Positions 5,689 through 10,194 of a stretch of DNA of 10,194 nucleotides are shown one piece after another. Made by a program: the position numbers and the translations under genes. The stretch is from Clostridiales bacterium. GTDB taxonomy: Bacteria; Bacillota; Clostridia; Oscillospirales; Oscillospiraceae. Location: NCBI GenBank assembly GCA_902363045.1, contig CABIYX010000056.1:1-10194 (forward strand). Reading direction: 5' to 3'. A model generated the notes under the pieces. The model was not told where the DNA came from and ran no database searches. It was given only the letters and a program-made list of their open reading frames with translations. Each line of letters begins with the position of its first letter. The first letter of the stretch is position 1.

Positions 5689-7254
5689 TTATCCGGCCTT
5701 TTCGCCGTCGCCCAGGGCCTCCCGCTGGCGGACCAGCACCTTCCGGTCATAGCAGGAGAAGGCGTCCTCTACCAGGGTGGCGTCCAGACGGGGGGTGAAC
5801 AGCGAGACCGCCGGAACCAGGACCAGACCGGCCAGCATACAGAAGGCCCCGGCGTTGATGGGGGAGCGGAGCGGGGCGGGGAAGCTGGACTGGAAGAAAA
5901 TGTTGGCCGTCATCACCAGGGTGGAGAACAGAAAGCTGGTCCAGCAGGCTGCCCTGGTGGCCTTTTTCCAGTACAGGCCGTACAGGAAGGGGGCCAGGAA
6001 GGCTCCGGCCAGCGCGCCCCAGGACACCCCCATGAGCTGGGCGATGAAGGTGACGCTGGACTTGTACTGGATGATGGCCAGCACCACCGAGATGGCGATG
6101 AACACCACGATGAGACACCGCATCACAAAGACCTGCTTCTTCTGGCTCATGTCCTTGACCAGATGGTCCCGGATCAGATCCAGGGTGAGGGTGGAGCTGG
6201 AGGTGAGCACAAGAGAGGACAGGGTGGACATGGAGGCGGACAGCACCAGGATCACCACCACCGCCATCAGCAGGTCGGGCAGGCCGGACAGCATGGTGGG
6301 GACCACCGCGTCATAGCCCCCGGCAGGGACCCCGTTCACCACCTCCAGCTGGTCGGAGAACAGGCGGCCGAAGCCCCCGAGGAAGTAGCACCCTCCGGCC
6401 ACCACCAGGGCGAACAGGGTGGAGATGATGGTTCCGGCATCAATGGACTTCTCGCTTTTGATGGCATAGAACTTCTGCACCATCTGAGGCAGGCCCCAGG
6501 TGCCCAGGGAGGTGAGCAGCACCACGCCCAGCAGATTCGCCGGGTCGGGGCCGAAGAAGGAGGCGAACACGCCGGGGGCGGAGGAGACGGCGGGGTCGCT
6601 CACTTGGGCCAGCCCCTCCAGGGCGGCCATGAAGCCCCCCTGGCTGTTGAGGACGGCCAGGATCACGGCGCAGATGCCGAAGAGCATGATGATGCCCTGA
6701 ATGAAGTCGTTGATGGCGGTGGCCATATAGCCGCCGGCGATGACATAGACCCCGGTGAGCACCGCCATCACGATGACGCACACCGTATAGTCGATGTCAA
6801 AGGCCATGCCAAACAGCCGGGACAGCCCGTTGTACAGGCTGGCGGTGTAGGGGATGAGAAAGATGAAGATGATGACCGAGGCGGCCACCTTCAGGGAGGG
6901 ACTGCCAAACCGCTTGCCGAAAAACTCCGGCATGGTGGCGCTGTCCAGATGCTGGGACATGATGCGGGTGCGGCGGCCCAGCACCACCCAGGCCAGCAGC
7001 GAGCCGAGCAGGGCGTTTCCGATCCCCGCCCAGGTGGCGGCGATGCCGTATTTCCAGCCAAACTGTCCGGCGTAGCCTACAAAGACCACGGCGGAGAAAT
7101 AGGAGGTGCCGTAGGCAAAGGCGGTGAGCCAGGGGCCCACCGAGCGTCCGCCCAGCACAAAGCCGTTGACGTCAGAGGCGCTTTTCCGGCAGTACAGGCC
7201 GATGGCCACCATCACCGAAAAAAATACCAGGAGCATCGTCAGTTTGATGAGCAT
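5689..7254 (-). CDS. Sodium:solute symporter (SSS family)
   Basis: This 521-residue integral membrane protein has about 13 hydrophobic segments, typical of the SSS family (PutP, PanF), which imports organic solutes with Na+. Visible signatures are GGRSVGPWLTAFAYGTSYFS (35-54), GGYMATAINDFIQGIIM (174-190), equivalent to the PutP segment GGFLAVSWTDFFQG, and MSTLSS at 342-347 within a Ser/Thr-rich helix, equivalent to the Na+-binding MSTLS of PutP. The C-terminal 35 residues are cytoplasmic and charged. The start ATG 7254 is preceded by AGAGG with about 11 bases spacing. The gene has its own upstream promoter and is followed on the same strand by the amidohydrolase gene. The substrate is unknown; a small carboxylate or amino-acid-like compound handled by the neighbouring enzyme is a reasonable guess only. 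Confidence 0.93.
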   Translation of the reverse strand: MLIKLTMLLVFFSVMVAIGLYCRKSASDVNGFVLGGRSVGPWLTAFAYGTSYFSAVVFVGYAGQFGWKYGIAATWAGIGNALLGSLLAWVVLGRRTRIMSQHLDSATMPEFFGKRFGSPSLKVAASVIIFIFLIPYTASLYNGLSRLFGMAFDIDYTVCVIVMAVLTGVYVIAGGYMATAINDFIQGIIMLFGICAVILAVLNSQGGFMAALEGLAQVSDPAVSSAPGVFASFFGPDPANLLGVVLLTSLGTWGLPQMVQKFYAIKSEKSIDAGTIISTLFALVVAGGCYFLGGFGRLFSDQLEVVNGVPAGGYDAVVPTMLSGLPDLLMAVVVILVLSASMSTLSSLVLTSSSTLTLDLIRDHLVKDMSQKKQVFVMRCLIVVFIAISVVLAIIQYKSSVTFIAQLMGVSWGALAGAFLAPFLYGLYWKKATRAACWTSFLFSTLVMTANIFFQSSFPAPLRSPINAGAFCMLAGLVLVPAVSLFTPRLDATLVEDAFSCYDRKVLVRQREALGDGEKAG

Positions 7255-7363
7255 AGGGGATCCGTCCTCTCAAGTTGGAGTGTCCCGGGCCTGCCGCGCG
7301 CCGCCGTCCCGGGGAGTGGGGCGCGGGCGGGACCAAGGGTGGTTTGCTGATTTGCTGTGTTGA

Positions 7364-7392
7364 AGTTTAACGCAGAAAAGTATTGAAGTCAA
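7364..7392 (-). promoter_or_regulatory. Promoter of the symporter-amidohydrolase unit
   Basis: Read on the minus strand, TTGACT (7392-7387, five of six) is followed after 17 bp by TAAACT (7369-7364, four of six). The start would be near 7357, leaving a GC-rich leader of about 100 nt with several GTCCCG/CGGGAC complementary pairs that can fold. No known riboswitch motif is recognisable. Confidence 0.6.
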
Positions 7393-7518
7393 GAGGGAAA
7401 ATAATTTTTTTCGGGAGGGGGGCGGACAGAGCGGCAGCTTGTGGAAAAAGCCGTTTCAACACGCTCCATCATGTTCCCCGATCCTTCTGTGTCCGGAGAC
7501 GACAGAATTAAATAAATC

Positions 7519-7553
7519 AGGCGGAAAGCCCCGGTTTTCCAGGGTTTCCGCCT
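7519..7553 (-). terminator. Terminator at the far end of the toxin transcript
   Basis: AGGCGGAAA (7519-7527) pairs with TTTCCGCCT (7545-7553), extended by CCC/GGG across one bulged G. On the minus strand the stem is followed by the T-rich GATTTATTTAATT, which suits a transcript coming from the toxin promoter and would give a message of about 410 nt. The plus-strand tail (TTTCTT) is weaker. The stretch from 7393 to 7518 shows nothing I can support. Confidence 0.6.
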
Positions 7554-7584
7554 TTCTTGGTATCATCGTGTTCTTAGTTCCGCG

Positions 7585-7642
7585 TTCAGCGGCCTATAAT
7601 GTTCACAGGCTTGAGCCACTCCTATTGACATTTCAGCGGCCT
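7585..7642 (+). repeat. 11-bp direct repeat upstream of and within the antitoxin promoter
   Basis: TTCAGCGGCCT occurs at 7585-7595 and again at 7632-7642, 47 bp apart. The first copy shares its last base with a TATAAT (7595-7600). The second copy fills most of the spacer of the antitoxin promoter (7631-7647). The repeat could be a binding site or the scar of a small duplication that created tandem promoters. Its function is unknown. Confidence 0.45.
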
Positions 7643-7653
7643 TGCACTATACT
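7625..7653 (+). promoter_or_regulatory. Promoter of the antisense antitoxin RNA
   Basis: The -35 box is TTGACA (7625-7630, perfect), the spacer 17 bp, and the -10 box TATACT (7648-7653, five of six). The predicted start is near 7660. This is the strongest promoter in the gap, as expected for an RNA that must exceed the toxin message. No protein-coding frame with a ribosome binding site follows it. Confidence 0.8.
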
Positions 7654-7659
7654 GAGCAT

Positions 7660-7751
7660 AGAACGAGGGTGCTGCCGGCAAACGGTTAGCCCCCACCCCT
7701 GATTACAGAAGTAACCGCTGGTTTGGGTAGGCCGGGCGGTTACTTCTTTTT
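7660..7751 (+). ncRNA. Antisense antitoxin RNA of a type I toxin-antitoxin locus
   Basis: A consensus promoter (start about 7660) and an intrinsic terminator (T run ending at 7751) delimit a plus-strand RNA of about 92 nt. Its 5' part folds into a small stem-loop (GCTG-CCG, loop GCAAA, CGG-TTAGC) within 7668-7690, nearly identical to the 5' end of the toxin message. A C-rich single-stranded stretch (CCCCCACCCCT, 7690-7700) follows, then the terminator hairpin. The last 12 bases of the RNA are complementary to the end of the toxin gene including its stop codon, and the rest is complementary to the toxin 3' untranslated region. This 3'-overlapping convergent layout is that of TxpA/RatA-type modules of Firmicutes, where the RNA pairs with the toxin mRNA and triggers its decay. 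The mechanism here is inferred. Confidence 0.72.
7707..7751 (+). terminator. Intrinsic terminator of the antitoxin RNA
   Basis: A 12-bp perfect stem, AGAAGTAACCGC at 7707-7718 with GCGGTTACTTCT at 7736-7747 around a 17-nt loop, is followed by TTTT. The right arm contains the complement of the toxin TAA stop (7740-7742). On the minus strand no T run follows, so the toxin transcript is expected to read through it. Confidence 0.85.
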
Positions 7752-7826
7752 ATTGGCCTGCATGAACAGGGCAATAATGGCAACGACTAAAATACCTGTC
7801 TGGATCAGATCAGAATATGTAACCAT
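7740..7826 (-). CDS. Small holin-like membrane toxin (28 aa) of a type I TA system
   Basis: The 28-codon frame starts MVTYSDLIQTG, has a hydrophobic segment of about 13 residues (ILVVAIIALFMQA region, 12-24) and ends NKKK. This is the pattern of the 'putative holin-like toxin' peptides of Firmicutes: short MxTY start, one membrane helix, Lys-rich tail. Such peptides insert in the inner membrane and depolarise it. The start codon at 7826 has a strong Shine-Dalgarno, AAAGGGGGGC, 6-7 bases upstream. It has its own promoter (7924-7952), a long folded leader, and a convergent antisense RNA over its 3' end. The gene is below normal size cut-offs, and longer frames on the other strand here lack ribosome binding sites. 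I am fairly sure of the class; toxicity is inferred. Confidence 0.78.
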   Translation of the reverse strand: MVTYSDLIQTGILVVAIIALFMQANKKK

Positions 7827-7831
7827 TGTCA

Positions 7832-7886
7832 GCCCCCCTTTCCATAAAGATCAGGGGGCAAGAAGCGCCCCTGATCGGGTCAGGGG
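7832..7886 (-). promoter_or_regulatory. Toxin mRNA leader with four alternative pairing segments
   Basis: Read in the sense of the toxin mRNA, four segments follow each other: 1, CCCCTGA (7886-7880); 2, GATCAGGGG (7876-7868); 3, GCCCCCTGATC (7859-7849); 4, GGGGGGC, the Shine-Dalgarno (7838-7832). Segments 1:2 form a 7-bp hairpin, 2:3 form 9 bp plus two more across a mismatch, and 3:4 form a 6-bp G-C stem that buries the ribosome binding site. The 1:2 plus 3:4 fold is translation-off; the 2:3 fold frees the Shine-Dalgarno. The pairings are read directly; the switching is inference. Confidence 0.6.
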
Positions 7887-7894
7887 AACGAACC

Positions 7895-7917
7895 GCTTGC
7901 CGTTTATCGGCAGCACC
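7895..7917 (-). repeat. 5' stem-loop of toxin mRNA, shared with antitoxin RNA
   Basis: On the minus strand this stretch reads GGTGCTGCCG-AT-AAACGG-CA-AGC. The antitoxin RNA at 7668-7690 (plus strand) reads GGTGCTGCCG-GC-AAACGG-TT-AGC. Nineteen of 23 bases agree, and the differences sit in the loop and at one side of the stem. Because the RNAs run towards each other, the two copies form an inverted repeat in the DNA, 204 bp apart. In the toxin message the element is at the extreme 5' end and can form TGCCG-ATAAA-CGGCA. Confidence 0.6.
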
Positions 7918-7923
7918 ACAAAA

Positions 7924-7952
7924 AGAGTACCACAGGATCTGACAAAATTCAA
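7924..7952 (-). promoter_or_regulatory. Promoter of the toxin gene (extended -10)
   Basis: On the minus strand, TTGAAT (7952-7947) is followed after 17 bp by TACTCT (7929-7924), directly preceded by TGG, an extended -10 motif. The start would be a G at 7917-7919, exactly at the shared stem-loop, leaving a leader of about 91 nt. The -35 box overlaps a 7-bp inverted repeat, AAATTCA (7945-7951) and TGAATTT (7961-7967). Confidence 0.6.
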
Positions 7953-7981
7953 GGAATTACTGAATTTGTTCCACAGCCGTC

Positions 7982-8011
7982 TTCAATTTGTCCAAAGTTT
8001 TGTGATATAAT
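7982..8011 (+). promoter_or_regulatory. Promoter of the ptb-buk operon
   Basis: The -10 box is perfect, TATAAT (8006-8011), directly preceded by TGA, an extended -10 motif. The best -35 is the weak TTCAAT (7982-7987) at 18 bp. The start is expected near 8018, giving a short leader with GAGGAGG at 8029-8035 before ATG 8045. It is divergent from the toxin promoter, with 29 bp between the two -35 boxes. Confidence 0.72.
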
Positions 8012-8044
8012 AGACGCCACAAAGCACAGAGGAGGAAGAAGAAC

Positions 8045-8947
8045 ATGGAGATCTCCGGATTTCAGGCCCTGCGGAGCGGGATGTGGGACGTCCCGCCCAG
8101 GACAGCGGTGGTGGCCGCCGCTCACGACCCCCATACGCTGGAGGCGGTGTTCCAGGCCCGGCGGGACGGGCTGATCCGTCCCCTGCTGGTGGGGGAGCGG
8201 GACAAGATCCTGCGGATTTCAGAGGAGCTGGGCGCCCCGGTACCGGCGGAGGATGTGGTGGACGCCGGGGATGACGGGGAATGTGCCCGCCGGTCGGTGG
8301 AGCTGATCCGGCAGGGGCGGGGCCAGCTGCTCATCAAGGGGCTGCTCCCCACCGGGACCCTGCTGGGGGCGGTGGTCCGGCGGGAGAGTGGGATCCGGGC
8401 GGCGGAGCTGCTGTCCCATGTGGCCATTTTGGACGTCCCGGCCTATCACAAGCTCATGTTCATCACCGACGGAGGCATGGTGGTCGCCCCCGATCTGGAG
8501 CAGAAGCGGGCCATTTTGAAAAACGCCCTGGGCCTGTGCCGCTTTTTGGGGTATGAGGAGCCCAAGGCGGCGGTGCTGTGCGCCGTGGAGACCGTCAGCC
8601 CCCACATGGCGGAGACCGGGGACGGGGCCGCCCTGAAGGCGGAAGCGGAGCGGGGAGACTTTGGCCACTGTCAGGTGGAGGGCCCCATCTCCTTCGACCT
8701 GGCCACCGACCGCCAGGCCGCCCAGGTGAAGGGCTACCGCAGCCCGGTGGCCGGGGATGCGGACATCTTCCTGGTCCCCTCCATCACGGCGGGGAACCTG
8801 CTGGGCAAGGCCCTGTACGGTATGGCTGGGGGGAAGATGGCCGGGCTGGTGCTGGGGGCCTCGGTCCCCATCACGGTCAACTCCCGAGGGGCCGCGCCGG
8901 AAGAGAAGTACAACTCCATCGCCATCGCTGCGGCCATGGCCCGGTGA
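8045..8947 (+). CDS. ptb: Phosphate butyryltransferase
   Basis: This 300-residue enzyme of the phosphate acetyl/butyryltransferase family converts butyryl-CoA and phosphate to butyryl phosphate and CoA in the cytoplasm. Characteristic stretches are LIKGLLPTGTLLGAVV (96-111), with the loop that binds the acyl-CoA substrate in this family, FITDGGMVVAPDL (139-151), VEGPISFDLA (211-220), DADIFLVPSITAGNLLGKAL (238-257) and GASVPITVNSR (271-281). The length is that of clostridial Ptb (about 300) and shorter than most Pta. The start is supported by GAGGAGG 9 bases upstream. buk follows after 34 bp on the same strand, which fixes the pathway assignment. Similar pairs can also act on isobutyryl, valeryl or other short acyl groups, so chain-length preference is not settled. 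It lies next to, but divergent from, the toxin promoter. Confidence 0.92.
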   Translation: MEISGFQALRSGMWDVPPRTAVVAAAHDPHTLEAVFQARRDGLIRPLLVGERDKILRISEELGAPVPAEDVVDAGDDGECARRSVELIRQGRGQLLIKGLLPTGTLLGAVVRRESGIRAAELLSHVAILDVPAYHKLMFITDGGMVVAPDLEQKRAILKNALGLCRFLGYEEPKAAVLCAVETVSPHMAETGDGAALKAEAERGDFGHCQVEGPISFDLATDRQAAQVKGYRSPVAGDADIFLVPSITAGNLLGKALYGMAGGKMAGLVLGASVPITVNSRGAAPEEKYNSIAIAAAMAR

Positions 8948-8981
8948 GGACTGGGCGAATACAAGATACAGGAGGAAGATC

Positions 8982-10067
8982 ATGTCCCATCGACTGTTGA
9001 TATTGAATCCCGGCTCCACCAGTACCAAGGCCGCCGTCTATGACGGGGAGCGCCAGACGGCCATGAAGAACATCGTCCACACCAACCAGGACCTGGCCCC
9101 CTACCCCAGCCTGTATGACCAGCTGGATTACCGGGTGGCCCTGGTGCGGGGCTGGCTGGCCCAGGAGGGGATAGACCTGTCCACCCTGTCGGCGGTGGTG
9201 GGCCGGGGCGGCATCATCCCCAACATCGTGGCCGGCGGCTATCTGGTGGATGACAACCTGGCCGACTGCCTGCGGAACTACCCGGTGTTTGACCACGCCT
9301 CCAACCTGGGGGGGCTGATGGCACGGGCATTTGCCCAGCCTCTGGGGATCCCCGCCTACATCTATGACGCGGTGACCAGCGACGAGCTGGTTCCGGAGGC
9401 CCGGGTCACCGGCTTTAAGGAGGTCACGCGCACCAGCTTCTGCCATGTGCTCAACGCCCGGGCCACCTCCCACAAGTACGCGGAGACCCTGGGCCGGCGG
9501 TACGAGGACATGAACCTGGTGGTGGCCCACCTGGGGGGCGGGATCTCCATCTCCGCCCACCGCCACGGGCGCATCATCGATTCCGTCTCCGACGACGCGG
9601 GCCCCTTTTCCCCGGACCGGTCCGGCAGCCTGAATATGCTCTATGTGGTGGATCTGTGCTACTCGGGGAAGTACAGCAAAAAGGATATGCTGAAAAAGCT
9701 CCGGGGGGAGGGTGGGATGTCCGCCCTGCTGGGCACCCACGACTGCCGGGAGATCGAGCGCCGCATCCAGGAGGGGGACGAGTGGGCCGCCCTGGTCTAT
9801 CAGGCCCAGGCCCTCCAGATCGCCAAGGGAGTGGGCATCATGCTGGGCTGCTTTACCGAGCTGATCGACGCGGTGATCCTCACCGGCGGCCTGGCCAACT
9901 CCAAAAAGCTGACGGGGATGGTCATCGACTACCTCCACAACCTGGTGAAGGTGGTGGTCATCCCGGGGGAGAACGAGATGGAGGCCCTGGCCCAAGGCGG
10001 ACTGCGGATCCTGGATGGCCGGGAGCAGGTCCACATCTTTCGCCCCGCCTGCGCTTTGACGACCTGA
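8982..10067 (+). CDS. buk: Butyrate kinase
   Basis: This 361-residue member of the acetokinase (ASKHA) fold transfers phosphate from butyryl phosphate to ADP, giving butyrate and ATP. Visible motifs are the N-terminal phosphate loop ILNPGSTSTK (7-16), GRGGII (74-79), FDHASNLGGLMA (103-114), NLVVAHLGGGISISAH (178-193), AGPFSPDRSG (206-215), LTGGLANS (300-307) and VIPGENEMEALAQGGLRIL (326-344), all in the order known from clostridial Buk. The start ATG 8982 is preceded by GGAGGAAG at ideal spacing; the frame is open further upstream inside ptb, but that part is a shadow. It forms an operon with ptb and is the last gene before the terminator at 10078. The C-terminal residues after HIF (RPACALTT) have no counterpart that I recognise. 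Substrate could include branched-chain acids. Confidence 0.94.
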   Translation: MSHRLLILNPGSTSTKAAVYDGERQTAMKNIVHTNQDLAPYPSLYDQLDYRVALVRGWLAQEGIDLSTLSAVVGRGGIIPNIVAGGYLVDDNLADCLRNYPVFDHASNLGGLMARAFAQPLGIPAYIYDAVTSDELVPEARVTGFKEVTRTSFCHVLNARATSHKYAETLGRRYEDMNLVVAHLGGGISISAHRHGRIIDSVSDDAGPFSPDRSGSLNMLYVVDLCYSGKYSKKDMLKKLRGEGGMSALLGTHDCREIERRIQEGDEWAALVYQAQALQIAKGVGIMLGCFTELIDAVILTGGLANSKKLTGMVIDYLHNLVKVVVIPGENEMEALAQGGLRILDGREQVHIFRPACALTT

Positions 10068-10077
10068 GTGATGATAA

Positions 10078-10112
10078 AAAGGTCCGTACCTGATAGATAG
10101 GTACGGACCTTT
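10078..10112 (+). terminator. Terminator-like hairpin after buk
   Basis: A 13-bp perfect stem, AAAGGTCCGTACC at 10078-10090 with GGTACGGACCTTT at 10100-10112, surrounds a 9-nt loop. It starts 10 bases after the buk stop. The plus-strand T run is only three bases, while the minus strand continues TTTTTATC, so it may work mainly for a convergent gene to the right of the window, or in both directions. Confidence 0.75.
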
Positions 10113-10116
10113 CAGC

Positions 10117-10170
10117 TCGCTTAAGCGACTTTCGCGGAAGCGAAAGGAATAGCCACCCGCTCTGCGGGTG
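10117..10170. repeat. Cluster of three short perfect hairpins after buk
   Basis: In 54 bases there are three perfect stems side by side: TCGCTT-AAGCGA (10117-10128), CTTTCGC-GGAA-GCGAAAG (10129-10146, a GNRA-type loop) and CACCCGC-TCT-GCGGGTG (10154-10170). None has a T run after it. The layout resembles the hairpin block at 97-200, and the word GGAAGCGAA occurs here and, on the opposite strand, at 94-102. This suggests a dispersed intergenic palindromic element. The remaining bases to 10194 show no gene. Confidence 0.5.
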
Positions 10171-10194
10171 AGGTTAAAAATTTAAAAAGAGCCG

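Noticed and set aside
5559..5750. 64-residue N-terminal extension of the amidohydrolase frame
   Set aside because: It would overlap the symporter gene and run through the intergenic dyad. The family begins at MVIDIHTH, which matches ATG 5558.
5647..7350. 567-codon open frame on the plus strand opposite the symporter gene
   Set aside because: It is the mirror of a GC-rich coding region: the product is dominated by G/H/Q/E repeats with no domain, while the minus strand encodes an intact SSS transporter with membrane segments and conserved motifs.
7439..7702. 87-codon plus-strand frame upstream of the antitoxin RNA
   Set aside because: It starts without a ribosome binding site, spans a terminator and a strong promoter, and has no recognisable domain.
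7668..7917. Invertible DNA switch bounded by the 23-bp inverted repeat
   Set aside because: The arms differ at 4 of 23 positions, no recombinase gene is nearby, and each arm is explained as the 5' stem-loop of a transcript.
7723..8010. 95-codon plus-strand frame over the toxin region
   Set aside because: It has no ribosome binding site and crosses the antitoxin terminator, the toxin promoter and the ptb promoter. The minus-strand 28-codon frame has proper signals.
8877..10034. 385-codon minus-strand frame opposite ptb-buk
   Set aside because: It is an antisense shadow caused by codon bias. The H/V/Q/G-rich composition matches no fold, and buk motifs on the plus strand are complete.

Overview
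The window reads as a chromosomal segment of a GC-rich Gram-positive anaerobe, most likely a gut clostridium of the Oscillospiraceae (Flavonifractor, Lawsonibacter and Oscillibacter are the kind of genera I would expect). The grounds are strong AGGAGG-type ribosome binding sites, Firmicutes-style sigma-A promoters with 17-bp spacers, a high molecular weight rubredoxin, an SLH-anchored muramidase, a DUF4179-like partner of an ECF sigma factor, and a phosphate butyryltransferase/butyrate kinase pair typical of butyrate-forming clostridia. The genus is an inference, because no 16S is present.

Left part (1-4700, plus strand). The window opens inside a tRNA-Glu(CTC) gene that has its own terminator. 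A block of perfect hairpins follows, then a stand-alone 5S rRNA gene with its own near-consensus promoter, a structured leader and a terminator. Next come three independent units: a secreted SLH/GH25 muramidase; a flavin-reductase/rubredoxin fusion (Hrb) behind a promoter carrying a Fur/PerR-type palindrome; and a translationally coupled ECF sigma factor and membrane anti-sigma-like protein preceded by a SigW-like promoter that suggests autoregulation.

Middle part (4657-7392, minus strand). A sodium:solute symporter and a metal-dependent amidohydrolase point the same way. They are separated by 130 bp holding a long imperfect hairpin. They probably form an uptake and catabolism unit of unknown substrate.

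Right part (7255-10194). The 790-bp gap between the symporter and ptb is not empty. I read it as a type I toxin-antitoxin locus: a 28-codon holin-like membrane peptide on the minus strand, its own promoter, a leader with four mutually exclusive pairing segments that can hide or expose the Shine-Dalgarno sequence, and a convergent antisense RNA of about 92 nt on the plus strand with a consensus promoter and an intrinsic terminator overlapping the toxin stop codon. Both RNAs start with nearly the same stem-loop (19 of 23 bases identical). Next is the ptb-buk operon, the last two steps of butyryl-CoA to butyrate with ATP formation. The window closes with a terminator and a second cluster of short perfect hairpins resembling those between the tRNA and the 5S gene.

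The toxin-antitoxin locus is the most interesting element. It is too short for standard gene calling, and all of its regulatory parts can be read directly from the DNA.
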